A DNA stretch of 61,057 nucleotides. It comes from Pseudomonadota bacterium. Its GTDB lineage: Bacteria > Pseudomonadota > Gammaproteobacteria > Burkholderiales > Rhodocyclaceae. Location of the stretch: positions 1 to 61,057 of the forward strand of contig JAPLQT010000047.1 of the NCBI GenBank assembly GCA_026399515.1. Reading direction: 5' to 3'. The translations under genes were made by a program, and so were the position numbers. Under the pieces are notes generated by a model that saw only the letters and a program-made list of their open reading frames with translations, did no database searches and was not told where the DNA came from. Shown here piece after piece: positions 7,468 to 17,500 of this stretch (positions are counted from its first letter, which is position 1; each line of letters opens with the position of its first letter).

Positions 7468-10400
7468 TCAGGAGTCCAATGTCATCAACGTCGCGTTGCC
7501 GCCGGCGGCCGTGGTATTGACGCTCACCACATGCTCGGCGAGCAGGCGGTGGAGACTGTTCGCACAGACTGACGGACGCGTTCCGATCGCCGGCGATGAG
7601 TACAAACGAAACGGCTTCGCTGTGCCAGTCATGGGTCATGCGGATGCGCCGACGCACCGACATTGGCAGGCGTGCATGCAGGGCGACGGCAAGCGGCGCA
7701 TCTTCCAGCAGGATGTCGTTGCCGGTCGCCAATACCGCTGCAATCTGGATCAATAGCTGGCGCTCGGTGTCCGCCAGGCACAGCGCGGTGCCGCGCGGCG
7801 CAAAAGCCAGGGTGTTGGTTTCCCCGGTCGGTCCCGTCAGGGCAAAGCGTTGGTCGAGAAGCGTTAGCTCTCGAAAGTTTGCACACCGCTCGGCCAACTC
7901 AGGCTGATCGGATGCTTGCGCCCACGCGGCCAATTCGCCGAGCGCGTCGAGGCGACCGGTCGCAGGCACGGCGGGCGCAAGCCCCAGCGCCGTCGGTGCC
8001 ACCTGATCCGAGCCGAGCAAACGGTGCAGATAGAGCGGGCCACCGGCTTTCGGGCCGGTGCCCGACTTGCCTTCGCCGCCGAACGGCTGGACTCCCACGA
8101 CCGCACCGACCATATTGCGGTTGATATAGATGTTGCCGACATGGGCGCGCGCGACGACGTGGGCGATGGTTTCGTCGATGCGGCTGTGCAGCCCGAGGGT
8201 CAGGCCGTAGCCGGTGGCGTTGATGGCGTCGATCAGGGCGTCGAAATTCTCGCGCCGGAAGCGCAGGTAGTGCAGAACCGGCCCGAACACTTCGCCTTGC
8301 AGTTCGTTGAGCGCGTCGATCTCGATCAAGGTAGGCGGAACAAAGGTTCCGCCGTCGCATTCGGGCGGTAGCGGCAATTGGGTAATCTTCTTGCCGAGTG
8401 CGCGCATGCGTTCGATGTGGGCAAGCAATCCCGACTTCGCCTCGGTATCGATCACCGGCCCGATGTCGGTTGCAAGCTGCCCAGGGTCGCCGATGCGCAG
8501 TTCCTTCATGGCGCCCTGGAGCATGCCCAGCAGCTTGTCGGCGATGTCGTCCTGGACGCACAGCACGCGCAGCGCCGAGCAACGCTGGCCGGCACTGTCG
8601 AAGGCGGAGCTCAGGACATCCTGTACCACCTGCTCGGGCAAGGCCGAGGAATCGACGATCATGGCATTCTGCCCGCCGGTCTCGGCGATCAGGATCGCCT
8701 TGCGGCCGGCGACGGCGCGGTTGATCGCCTGCGCCACTTCCGCCGAACCGGTGAACAGCACGCCACGCACTCGCGGGTCCGCCACCAATACCGCGCCGAT
8801 CACTTCGCCGCGCCCCGGCAGCAATTGCAGCGCCGCCAGAGGAACGCCGGCCCGGTGCATGAGCCTGACCGCGAAGGCGGCGATCAGCGGCGTTTGTTCG
8901 GCCGGCTTGGCTATCACGGGATAGCCGGCGACCAGCGCCGCGGCTACCTGTCCGGTAAAAATGGCCAAGGGGAAGTTCCACGGGCTGATGCACACCACCG
9001 GCCCCGCCGGCGCCCGTCGCGCCGCATCGCCATGGCGGCGCATCTGCTGCGCATAGTAGCGGCAGAAGTCCACCGCCTCGCGCACCTCGGCCACAGCGTT
9101 GCCCCAGGTCTTGCCGGCTTCGCGCACGCACAGGCTGATGAGGGTGTCTCGTTCCGACTCCAGCAGATCGGCGGTGCGTTCGAGCAGTGCGGCGCGCTCG
9201 GCGACCGGTGTCGCGGCCCATTGCGCCGCATAGCCTCGTGCCGCCGCCAGCGCCACCTCTATGTCCGCCAGTGTTGCCTCGACGACGCGGCCGACCCGGT
9301 CATTGCGGTCGGCAGGATTGCTCACTTGCTGCGCAGGGCTGCCGGATGTGCCGGCACCCACGAATAACGGCCTGGCCTCCCATTCATGCTGGGCAAGCAG
9401 CGCCTGTTGTTTTTCCAGGCTCGCCAGGTGGCTTTCGTTCGACAGGTCGAGACCAAGCGAGTTACGCCGCGCGCCGCCATAGAGATCCTGCGGCAAGGGG
9501 ATGGCGGGATGCGGCTGTCCGCCGTCCTCGCGGACCTGCTGGAGCGGATCGGCAATCAGTTCGTCTATGCTCACGGCTTCGTCCACGATGCGATTGACGA
9601 AGGAACTGTTGGCGCCGTTTTCCAGCAGGCGGCGGACCAGATAGGGCAGCAGCGATTCATGGCTGCCAACGGGGGCATAGATGCGGCAAGGCTTGTCGAG
9701 ATTCTCCGCGCCGACCACCTGATCGTAGAGCGTCTCGCCCATGCCGTGCAGACACTGGAATTCGTAGTCGTCCACGCCCATGTCGAGCGCCAGTTGATAC
9801 ACGGTGCACAGGCTGAGGGCGTTGTGGGTGGCGAACTGCGGATAAACGGCGGCACCCGCCGCCAGCAGTTTCTGGGCGCAGGCCAGGTAGGCCACGTCGC
9901 TGTGGCGCTTGCGGGTATACACCGGATAGCCTTCCAGGCCGTCCACCTGTGCACGCTTGATTTCGCTGTCCCAGTAGGCGCCCTTGACCAGCCGTAGCAT
10001 CAGGCGATGGCCGCTGCGTTGCGCCAGGTCGACGAGATAGTCGATCACGTACGGGCAGCGCTTCTGGTAGGCCTGCACCACGAAACCGATGCCGTCCCAT
10101 GCGCCGAGATCGGGGTCGAGCGCCAGCGCTTCCAGCAGATCGAGCGAGAGATCCAGGCGCTCGGCTTCTTCCGCGTCGATATTCAGGCCGATGTCGTATT
10201 GCCGGGCCAGCAGGCACAGTTGCTTGATGCGCGGCAGCAGCTCCCGCAGCACGCGCTCGCGCTGGGCGCGCGCGTAGCGCGGGTGCAGGGCCGACAGCTT
10301 GACGGAGATGCCGGGGCCGGCATATACGCCGCGACGCTCGGCGACTCGACCGATGGCGTGAATCGCTTCCGTGTAGGAGGCCAGGTAGCGCTCGGCATCG

Positions 10401-11056
10401 GCGTTGGTCAGCGCCGCTTCGCCAAGCATGTCGTAGGAATAGCGATAGCCCTGGGCCTCTTTCTCGCGGCTGCGTTTGAGCGCCTCGGCGATGGTCTGGC
10501 CGGTGACGAATTGTTGACCGAGCAGGCGCATCGCCAGGTCGAGGCCTTTGCGCACCAGCGGTTCGCCACCTCGGGCGATGAGCCGGCTGAGGGCGCTGCT
10601 CAAATTCTGTTCGCTGCTGGTCGATACCAGTTGGCGGGTGACCAGGAGTCCCCAGGCCGCCGCATTGACGAACAGCGAGCCGCTTTGACCCAGGTGCGAC
10701 CGCCAGTCGCCCCGGCCGATCTTGTCGCGGATCAGGCGGTCGACGGTGTCGTTGTCGGGGATGCGCAGCAAGGCTTCGGCCAGGCACATCAGTGCGACGC
10801 CTTCCTGGCTGGAGAGCGAGAACTCCTGCATCAGGTTGTCGACGCCGCTGGCCTGGCTACGGTTCCGGCGGACCGAAGTCACCAGATCCCGGGCGCGCTG
10901 GTTGATCTTGGCCAGGCTGGATGCCGGGATATGCAGTTGCCCGGCCAAGGCCTGCATGGCGCCGGCTTCATCGCAGCGATAGGCAGCGGTGATCGCCTGC
11001 CGCAGGATAGAGTGGGAATGCAGTGTGTCGGTGGTATTCATGCCGGCAGTCGTCAC
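7468..11056 (-). CDS. putA: Bifunctional proline dehydrogenase / pyrroline-5-carboxylate dehydrogenase, with C-terminal frame disruption
   Basis: PutA oxidises proline to glutamate in two steps with FAD and NAD. The proline dehydrogenase domain (about 200-495) shows LRLVKGAYWDSEIKRA and YAPVGSHESLLPYLVRRLLENG; the aldehyde dehydrogenase domain (about 560-1000) shows SPWNFPLAIFTGQ, LIAETGGQNAMIVDSS and the catalytic-cysteine motif GQRCSALRVL. The N-terminal ribbon-helix-helix of E. coli PutA is absent, so it is not an autorepressor. The start is a GTG overlapping the pepP stop. Near 7550 the frame breaks: after VSLCEQ the normal C-terminal tail (LLAEHVVSVNTTAAGGNAT) continues in another frame and stops at 7468. 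Without a shift, translation would run to 6704 over the next gene as 1450 residues of unrelated sequence. Confidence 0.85.
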
Positions 11057-12423
11057 GATGGGATGGCAGGCCCAAGCCGCCGCGCGCCAGTTGGCTCGAT
11101 CACGAAGTTATCCTCGATGCGTACGCCGGCCATCGCCATGACGCGGACACCGGCTTCCGCGTCGATCATGTCGCGATATACATCGTCTGCCTGCCAGCGT
11201 TGCCATAAGGCGGGAATGAAGTAGATTCCAGGTTCGATAGTGATCACCATGCCCTGGCGCAGACGTTTTCCCAACCGCAAGTGTGCGGGGCCGAAGCGGG
11301 AATCGCGGTGGTGTTCAGCGTCATAACCCACCGCGTCCTCTCCCAGCGATTCCATGTCATGGACATCCAGGCCCAGCAGATGCCCCAGTCCGTGCGGGAA
11401 TACCAGCGCGTAGGCGCCGGTCTCGACCACCGCATCCACCGAGCCGTGAAACAGTTTCAAGGGTACCAGTCCCTCGACGATGACGCGCGCCGCCAACCTA
11501 TGCAGTTTGGCCATGGCCATACCGGGGCAGGCCTCTTGGACACAGACTTCCTGGGCGCGCTTGACCGTCGCGTAAATCAGGCGCCGTTCATCGGTCCACG
11601 CCTCGTCGACGCAATGGGTCCGCGTGATGTCGCTGGCGTAGCCGCTGTCGACTTCCGCGCCGGCATCGACCAGCAGGAAATCGCCGCTGCGCAAGCTGTT
11701 GTCGTGGGTCATCTGGTGCAGGATATGTCCGTCGCGCGTGCAGATGGGTGCATACGCCATGCGTGCTCCGGAGCGCGCAAGCTCGGCGCTCATGGCATGG
11801 ACCAAGGCCGCTTCCTTCACGCCACTGGTTGCCGCCTGCCGGACGATGCCATGCATACGTTCGGTGATCGCCAGCGCCGCGTCGATCTCGGCCAACTCCT
11901 CCGCACTCTTGACCTCGCGTTGCGCCACCACCGCGCGTATCAGACTGCCGCTGGGCCGGAGTTCGCCGTGGCAGATACCGAGAAAATCGGCCAGGCGCTG
12001 TTTTTGTGCCGCCCGATAAGGCGGCAGGTAGTGAATTTCGCGCCCCTTCCGCCGTGCTTCCAGCAGCATGTCGCCTAACATCCGCTCATTGATTACCCGA
12101 TCGATGCCGCAGCGCTGGGCCATGGCCTCGGGACTGGGCCGGGTAAACCACAACGTGTCGGCCTCGTCTTGTGGATTGGCGATCAGCGCCACATCGCCAC
12201 TGGCCAGATCGAGCAAGCCCGCCAGGCCTGGGTATGACAGGCCAAAGTAGTACAGGAAACTGGAGTCCTGGCGAAATGGGTAGAGGTTCGCCGCAAACGT
12301 ATACGGCTCGTCATCCTGGCCCAGGATTAAGATCAGGCCGGCACTGCCTGTGCCCTCACCGGAATCCGCCAACTGCCGCAGGAGCTGCTGTCGGCGTTGG
12401 CGATAGGTGGTTTCAGGAAACAT
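11053..12423 (-). CDS. pepP: Xaa-Pro aminopeptidase (aminopeptidase P, M24)
   Basis: A 456-residue metallo-aminopeptidase that removes the residue before proline. The N-terminal AMP_N-like domain (TFAANLYPFRQDSSFLYYFGL) is followed by the pita-bread catalytic domain with all five metal ligands: Asp253 (LLVDAG), Asp265 (ASDITRT), His348 (HGLGHLLG), Glu397 (TIEPGIYF) and Glu437 (RIEDNFV). The ATG at 12423 is preferred over an in-frame GTG at 12441; it overlaps the permease gene by 11 bases. Its stop overlaps the putA start by 4 bases, directly coupling release of proline from X-Pro peptides to proline oxidation. Confidence 0.88.
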   Translation of the reverse strand: MFPETTYRQRRQQLLRQLADSGEGTGSAGLILILGQDDEPYTFAANLYPFRQDSSFLYYFGLSYPGLAGLLDLASGDVALIANPQDEADTLWFTRPSPEAMAQRCGIDRVINERMLGDMLLEARRKGREIHYLPPYRAAQKQRLADFLGICHGELRPSGSLIRAVVAQREVKSAEELAEIDAALAITERMHGIVRQAATSGVKEAALVHAMSAELARSGARMAYAPICTRDGHILHQMTHDNSLRSGDFLLVDAGAEVDSGYASDITRTHCVDEAWTDERRLIYATVKRAQEVCVQEACPGMAMAKLHRLAARVIVEGLVPLKLFHGSVDAVVETGAYALVFPHGLGHLLGLDVHDMESLGEDAVGYDAEHHRDSRFGPAHLRLGKRLRQGMVITIEPGIYFIPALWQRWQADDVYRDMIDAEAGVRVMAMAGVRIEDNFVIEPTGARRLGPAIPS

Positions 12424-13660
12424 CGGCCGAAGCGCGGGCACGCGCGCCGGCGCGACCGGCGGCGACCGCGGCCCAGTAGACCAACGCCGCGACGACGATA
12501 CCCAGGACGTTCTTCAGCGGATGGGTGAACGCGATCATCACCGCCACGCCGCAACTCCATGCCAGCAGGCCGCGAAAATTGAATGCCAGACGCTGAACGC
12601 GGGTGTAGCTGCGTGCGATCCAGTAGTCGCTTACGAGCACGCCGGCAATCGGCGGAATAGTCACCGTCAACAGCATCAGGAATCCCATGAAATTGTCGAG
12701 TATACCCGCGGCCGCCAGCACCGAGCCGGAAATCCCCGCCAGCAGCGTCGCCACCTTCCTGCGGCTGTCCGGCCAATGCAGTAGCTGATTGATCGCCAGG
12801 CCGGAGGAGTAGGCGTTCATGACGTTGGTGGTCCAGGTGGCGATGATCAGCACTGACAGGGCCAGGATCGGCATGCCGAACTTGGCGTAGATCTCGACGA
12901 TGTCATAAGTCCGCTGGATGATGGCCAGCATCGCTCCGCAGGCCGCCAGACCCATGGCCACCGGCAGCAGGCCGAGCACCGAACCGAGCACCGCGGCAGT
13001 TCGGGTGGTGGCATGCCGCGCGTAGTCGGGCGAGATGACCCCGCCCACCGAGAAGAAACCGATCGACAGGCCGATGGCGGTCAGCATGTCGAGGCGCGCT
13101 TCCGGGGCGGGCTGGTACTGGGTAATCACGTCGAAACTCCTGGCCTGGAACGCCACGATCATGGCGTACACCACTAGGGCGATCTTGCACGGGACGGCGA
13201 TGTAGTTCAGGTACTTGAGGTAGTTGATGCCGAAGACCGCGATCAGCATCATGAACAGACCCAGTCCCAGCGCGGCGAGTGACGGCGACACCTGCCAGCC
13301 GAAAGAGAGATTCGAGATTTTCGCGAACGCGCCGCCGGCAATGCCGCTTTGGATGCCGAACCAGCCGAGCAGGGAAATCCCGATGGCCAGGCCGACCACG
13401 ATCTTGGCGCCGTTGATGCCGAATGAACTGGTCGCCAGCGCGACGGTATCCAGGCACTGGTCGACGGCGGCGACGCTTTCCAGCGCCATGTAGGCGACGA
13501 CGACGGAGAATCCGACGAACCCCGCCGCCAGCATGTCCCAGAACGGCAAGCCGGCGATCAGGGTGCTGCCGATCAGCAGCGACGGCACGCTGATCATGCC
13601 GCCGAACCAGATGGTCGCCAGGCCCAGCCAGGTCACGTTAGGGGTGGATTGCATTGGCAT
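12413..13660 (-). CDS. NCS1-family permease (cytosine/allantoin-hydantoin type)
   Basis: A 415-residue membrane protein with about twelve hydrophobic segments. The NCS1 family pattern is visible at the start (WLGLATIWFGGMISVPSLLIG) and in the middle (GWFGIQSGIAGGAF; FFSVGGVISPDYARHA). The family includes CodB (cytosine), allantoin and hydantoin (Mhp1) transporters, so a small cyclic amide is the likely cargo. AAAGGAG sits 5 bases before the ATG. It lies 35 bases after hyuB and overlaps the aminopeptidase gene, which places the carrier between the ring-opening enzyme and the peptidase. Its substrate is inferred to be that of HyuA/HyuB or a breakdown product. Confidence 0.85.
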   Translation of the reverse strand: MPMQSTPNVTWLGLATIWFGGMISVPSLLIGSTLIAGLPFWDMLAAGFVGFSVVVAYMALESVAAVDQCLDTVALATSSFGINGAKIVVGLAIGISLLGWFGIQSGIAGGAFAKISNLSFGWQVSPSLAALGLGLFMMLIAVFGINYLKYLNYIAVPCKIALVVYAMIVAFQARSFDVITQYQPAPEARLDMLTAIGLSIGFFSVGGVISPDYARHATTRTAAVLGSVLGLLPVAMGLAACGAMLAIIQRTYDIVEIYAKFGMPILALSVLIIATWTTNVMNAYSSGLAINQLLHWPDSRRKVATLLAGISGSVLAAAGILDNFMGFLMLLTVTIPPIAGVLVSDYWIARSYTRVQRLAFNFRGLLAWSCGVAVMIAFTHPLKNVLGIVVAALVYWAAVAAGRAGARARASADVS

Positions 13661-13695
13661 GTGGCTCCTTTAATGGCGGTTACCCGCCGGCGTAG

Positions 13696-15402
13696 TCACT
13701 GCGCAAAGCCATAATCCTCTCGCGCCTGCTCTGGCGTGATGTAGCCGTCGCGAAGGTCGCGCTGGATGGCATCCCGGCCGCGCGCCCTAGGGTCGCCATA
13801 ACCGCCGCCGTGGCCGGTAAAGATGCGGATCAAGTCGCCTTGCTGCACCGGCACGCCGGTCGCCATGGTCCGCACCTCGAGCGCGCCGCCCTGGCGATGG
13901 ATCTCGGCGCGGTTGCTGCTGCCTTCGCCGCCGCCGTTCAGTCCCCACGGATGGGTGCTGGTCCGGCTATAGGTGACGGTGAGAAAAGCCTCATCGGAGG
14001 TCACGCGGTAATCCAGCACCACGCCGCGCCCGCCGCGATACTGGCCGGCGCCGCCCGCTTCCTGATGGAAGGCATATTGCTCGATCTGCACGCCGTAGCG
14101 GCTTTCCGCCAGTTCCACGGGAATGTTGTAGGTTTCCCCGTTGGCGCAGCAAAACATGCCGTTCAGCCCATCCCGCTGGTGCGTTGCCCCCCAGCCGCCG
14201 AGCAGCGGTTCGCCGAGCACGAAGAACTGCCGGCTGTCGGGGTGGGTGCCGGCCAGGAAAGTGCCGCCCACCGAGCGATAGTGGCCGGCCGGCAGGCGTT
14301 CAAGCATGGCGGGCGCCAACGCTTTCCAGACCAGCTCGATGACCGCCACCAGCGACTCGTAGTAGATCGAGACGGGCGCCGGGCTCTGCGCCGAGACCAG
14401 AGTGCCGTCCGGACAGATGATTTCTATGGGCCGGAAGCAGCCGCCGTTGGCGGGAAGGTCGGGATCGGTAATGGCCTTCAGCGCGCAGCGCACCGCGGTG
14501 CCGAGTGCCGTGCGGCTGGAATTGATGGGCCCGTGCGCCTGTGGGTCGGTGCCGGTGAAATCCGCCAGCATGTTGCCGTCGCGCAGCGTGACCTTCACCT
14601 TGAGTTTAAAGGGACCATTGCCGGCGCCGTCTTCCTCGATCACATCCTCGGCCTCATAGGTGCCGACGGGCAGCGCGCGCAGTTGCGCCCGCGTCAGGCG
14701 TTCGCCGTAATCCATCAGGTCGGCCATGGCGAACGAGACGGTCTCCATGCCGTAACGCTCGAACAATTGTTGCACGCGTCTTTCCCCGGTGCGTGCGGCC
14801 GCGACTCCGGCATGCATGTCGCCGATGGTCTGGTCCGGCATGCGCACGTTGGCGGCGATGACATCCACCAGGCTCCGGTTCAAACGGCCTTCTTCATACA
14901 ATTTCACGAAGCGCAGGTGCAGCCCTTCCTGGAATATCTCCGTGGCGGTGGTGGTGACGCTGCCGGCGTCCTTGCCGCCGATTTCGGTCCAGTGCGATTT
15001 GTTAACCGAGAAGCCGACCAGTTCGTTGCCAACCAGGATGGGCACGATGATGACCACGTCGGACAAGTGCGTGCCGCCGCCTTCATACGGCGTGTTGGTG
15101 ATGATGACATCGCCCGACTTCAGGGTGTCGGCCGGATGGTGTTGCAGCGTGCTTTGCACGGCAGTGTCCAGGGTGGCGAGAAATCCGGCGACGCCGTTGC
15201 CCTGGGCGACCAGTTCGCCATGAGCATCGGTGAGCCCTACCGCAAAGTCGGTGGTCTCGTAGATGATCGGGCTCATGCTGGTGCGGATCATCACCTGGAA
15301 CATCTCCTGGCCGATCGCGGTCAGCGAGTCCTTGATGACTTGCAGGGTGACCGGATCGTATCCGTGCGCGGCCTGTGCGCTCTTGGAATGAACTGGGTTC
15401 AT
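13696..15402 (-). CDS. hyuB: HyuB-type hydantoinase/oxoprolinase subunit B
   Basis: A 568-residue Hydantoinase_B protein, the partner of HyuA in ATP-dependent opening of cyclic amides such as hydantoins, N-methylhydantoin, 5-oxoproline and caprolactam; some relatives are acetone or acetophenone carboxylases. Family landmarks are VIKDSLTAIGQEMFQVMIRTSMSPIIYE at the N-terminus, IITNTPYEGGGTHLSDVVI, NKSHWTEIGGKDAGS, QEGLHLRFVKLYEEG and the C-terminal GGGYGDP. ATGA overlap with hyuA (4 bases) indicates coupled translation and a stoichiometric complex. No third subunit typical of acetone carboxylase is nearby, so hydrolysis rather than carboxylation is the better guess. Confidence 0.88.
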   Translation of the reverse strand: MNPVHSKSAQAAHGYDPVTLQVIKDSLTAIGQEMFQVMIRTSMSPIIYETTDFAVGLTDAHGELVAQGNGVAGFLATLDTAVQSTLQHHPADTLKSGDVIITNTPYEGGGTHLSDVVIIVPILVGNELVGFSVNKSHWTEIGGKDAGSVTTTATEIFQEGLHLRFVKLYEEGRLNRSLVDVIAANVRMPDQTIGDMHAGVAAARTGERRVQQLFERYGMETVSFAMADLMDYGERLTRAQLRALPVGTYEAEDVIEEDGAGNGPFKLKVKVTLRDGNMLADFTGTDPQAHGPINSSRTALGTAVRCALKAITDPDLPANGGCFRPIEIICPDGTLVSAQSPAPVSIYYESLVAVIELVWKALAPAMLERLPAGHYRSVGGTFLAGTHPDSRQFFVLGEPLLGGWGATHQRDGLNGMFCCANGETYNIPVELAESRYGVQIEQYAFHQEAGGAGQYRGGRGVVLDYRVTSDEAFLTVTYSRTSTHPWGLNGGGEGSSNRAEIHRQGGALEVRTMATGVPVQQGDLIRIFTGHGGGYGDPRARGRDAIQRDLRDGYITPEQAREDYGFAQ

Positions 15403-17492
15403 GCGACCTCCGGTGGTGGCGCGGATTGCAGATCGATAATCAGGTTGCCGTAGGAATCGACGCTCAATTTATGGCGTGGCGGCAACACCACCGATGACGA
15501 AGCGTCCTGGATGATCGCCGGCCCGATCACGTTCATGCCGGGCTCGAGCTTATTGTTATCGTAAATGGCGACATCCAGGCTGCCGTCATGTTCGAAGAAG
15601 ACGCCGCGTGTCCCGAGGTAGGCGTCTTCGATGCGGCCAACGCCCGCCTGCCTTAGCTGAGGCTTTGGTTTGACGATATGCACGCTGGCGACGAGATGAA
15701 AGTTGACCACTTCGACGCCGGCATCGGGGAGACGGTAGGTGTAGCGGGTCTCGTGGTCGGCATGGAACCGGTCGATGATGGTTGAAATCCCTTGCCCGGA
15801 ATCGAGTGCCGACAAATCCACCGGGACTTTGACCGTGTGCTCCTGCCCCAGATAGCGCAAGTCGGCGTAATGGGCGAAGCGCAATTCCGCCTGGTTCATC
15901 GCCTGGCTGGCGAAGTCGTTGCGCGCCTGCTCTTCCATAGCCGCATAGGTGCAGCGCAGCGCCGCCTCCACGCCGGGCGCGAGGGCGCGCAAGTCGGTCA
16001 TGGTGTAGTCGCGCCGGATGTCGGTAAGCAACATGCCCCAGGCGGAGAACACCGCTGCGTGGGTGGGAATGATGACGCGCGGAATATGCAATTCCTCCGC
16101 CAGTTCGAGGGCGTGCAAGGCGCCGCCGCCGCCAAAGGCCATCAAGGTGAAGTCGCGCGGGTCGTAACCTTTGTTGGTGGACACCAGCTTGAGCGCATTG
16201 ACCATGTTGGCGTTGGCCAGCCGCAGCACACCCTGCGCGGCCTCGATCTCGCCCAGGCCCAGCGGTTCGCCCAGGCGGGCGAACGATTCGCGCACGCTTT
16301 TCAAGTCCGGCGTTACCTGCCCGCCGAGAAAATGCGCCGCATCGATACGCCCGAGCAGCAGGTTGGCGTCGGTCGTGGTGGGACGCGTGCCGCCTCGGCC
16401 GTATGCCACTGGGCCCGGGCTGGCCCCGGCGCTTTGCGGGCCGACTTGCAGGCGCCCACCGGCATCGACGCTGGCGATGGAGCCGCCGCCCTGGCCGATC
16501 TCCACCAGTTCTATGACGGCGGTCTGGATCGGATAACCCGGATGCTTGGCGGTGCGCTCGATATGGTATTCGGTCGTCACCGACAGGTGGCCGTTGTGGA
16601 TCAAGGTGCACTTCGCGGTGGTGCCGCCGACGTCGAGCGCGATGAGATTGGCTTCGCCGATGAGCTGGCCCAAGGCCTGGGCGGCGATCATGCCGCTCGC
16701 CGGCCCCGATTCGACCATCGACACCGGGTTGGCAATCGCCCCCTCGCTGCTGGTCATGCCGCCGTTGGATTGCATCAGGTACAAGTTGCCGGAGAATTCC
16801 TGCTGATCCAGCGCGGCCCGTAGCGCACCGACATATTTCCGCACCACCGGTGAGACAAAGGCAGAGACCACGGTGGTGTTGCTGCGCTCGTATTCGCGCC
16901 ACTCCCGGCTGATTTCGTGAGAGGCGACGACGGGAACTCCCGGCAACAGGCGGCGCAGCGTGTCCGCAATGGTCTTCTCGTTTTCCGGGTTGCGATAGGC
17001 GTGCAGGCAGCACACGGCAATCGCTTCGACGCCCTCCTTGCGGAAATTCTCGGCGATCTCATCCAACTCGCTCATTACCACGGGCGTCTGCAACTTGCCG
17101 AGATGCGTCATACGCTCGGTCACTTCGGCGCGCAGATAGCGCTCCACGAATGGCACGGGCTTGGTGAAATTCAGGTTGAACAGATCGGGGCGGTTGCCGC
17201 GCCCGATCTCCAGGACATCGCGGAAACCCCGGGTGGTGACGAGCGCCGTGCGCGCACCGCGCCGTTCCGTCAGGGCGTTGATGACCACGGTCGTGCCATG
17301 CGCGAGCAGCGCGACCTGCGACAGGTCGGCGCCGCAGCGCGCGATGGCATCGAGCACACCTCGCTCGAAATTGGGTGGCGTGGTATCGACCTTCAGTTCG
17401 CGCAACTCGCCGCGCAAGGTCTTGGGGTCATAATCGTAGAGCACCAAATCGGTAAACGTGCCGCCAACGTCGGTTGAAATATGCAGTGACAT
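15399..17492 (-). CDS. hyuA: HyuA-type hydantoinase/oxoprolinase subunit A (ATP-binding)
   Basis: A 697-residue Hydantoinase_A protein starting at the ATG at 17492 (MSLHISTDVGGTFTDLVLYD), where the N-terminal phosphate-binding motif STDVGGTFTD begins. Other family marks are ALLAHGTTVVINALTERRGARTALVTT, EIGRGNRPDLFNL, the QSNGGMTSS motif, LIALDVGGTTAKCTLI (second ATP motif, about residue 290) and GGGSIASVDAGGRLQVGPQSAGASPGP. It phosphorylates or activates the amide carbonyl while HyuB provides the rest of the active site. It starts 8 bases after the TonB receptor stop, with no good ribosome binding site of its own, so translation is probably coupled. The substrate is unknown. Confidence 0.9.
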   Translation of the reverse strand: MSLHISTDVGGTFTDLVLYDYDPKTLRGELRELKVDTTPPNFERGVLDAIARCGADLSQVALLAHGTTVVINALTERRGARTALVTTRGFRDVLEIGRGNRPDLFNLNFTKPVPFVERYLRAEVTERMTHLGKLQTPVVMSELDEIAENFRKEGVEAIAVCCLHAYRNPENEKTIADTLRRLLPGVPVVASHEISREWREYERSNTTVVSAFVSPVVRKYVGALRAALDQQEFSGNLYLMQSNGGMTSSEGAIANPVSMVESGPASGMIAAQALGQLIGEANLIALDVGGTTAKCTLIHNGHLSVTTEYHIERTAKHPGYPIQTAVIELVEIGQGGGSIASVDAGGRLQVGPQSAGASPGPVAYGRGGTRPTTTDANLLLGRIDAAHFLGGQVTPDLKSVRESFARLGEPLGLGEIEAAQGVLRLANANMVNALKLVSTNKGYDPRDFTLMAFGGGGALHALELAEELHIPRVIIPTHAAVFSAWGMLLTDIRRDYTMTDLRALAPGVEAALRCTYAAMEEQARNDFASQAMNQAELRFAHYADLRYLGQEHTVKVPVDLSALDSGQGISTIIDRFHADHETRYTYRLPDAGVEVVNFHLVASVHIVKPKPQLRQAGVGRIEDAYLGTRGVFFEHDGSLDVAIYDNNKLEPGMNVIGPAIIQDASSSVVLPPRHKLSVDSYGNLIIDLQSAPPPEVA

Positions 17493-17500
17493 GATTTGAA

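Noticed and set aside
13810-15453. 547-codon plus-strand open frame opposite hyuB, and similar long frames opposite putA, hyuA, NCS1 and the fused IOR
   Set aside because: Codon structure of high-GC genes keeps the opposite frame open; no recognisable motifs or ribosome binding sites.
13696-17492. HyuA/HyuB as acetone or acetophenone carboxylase
   Set aside because: The small zinc-type gamma subunit of acetone carboxylase and the extra subunits of acetophenone carboxylase are absent, and neighbours are peptide and proline enzymes.
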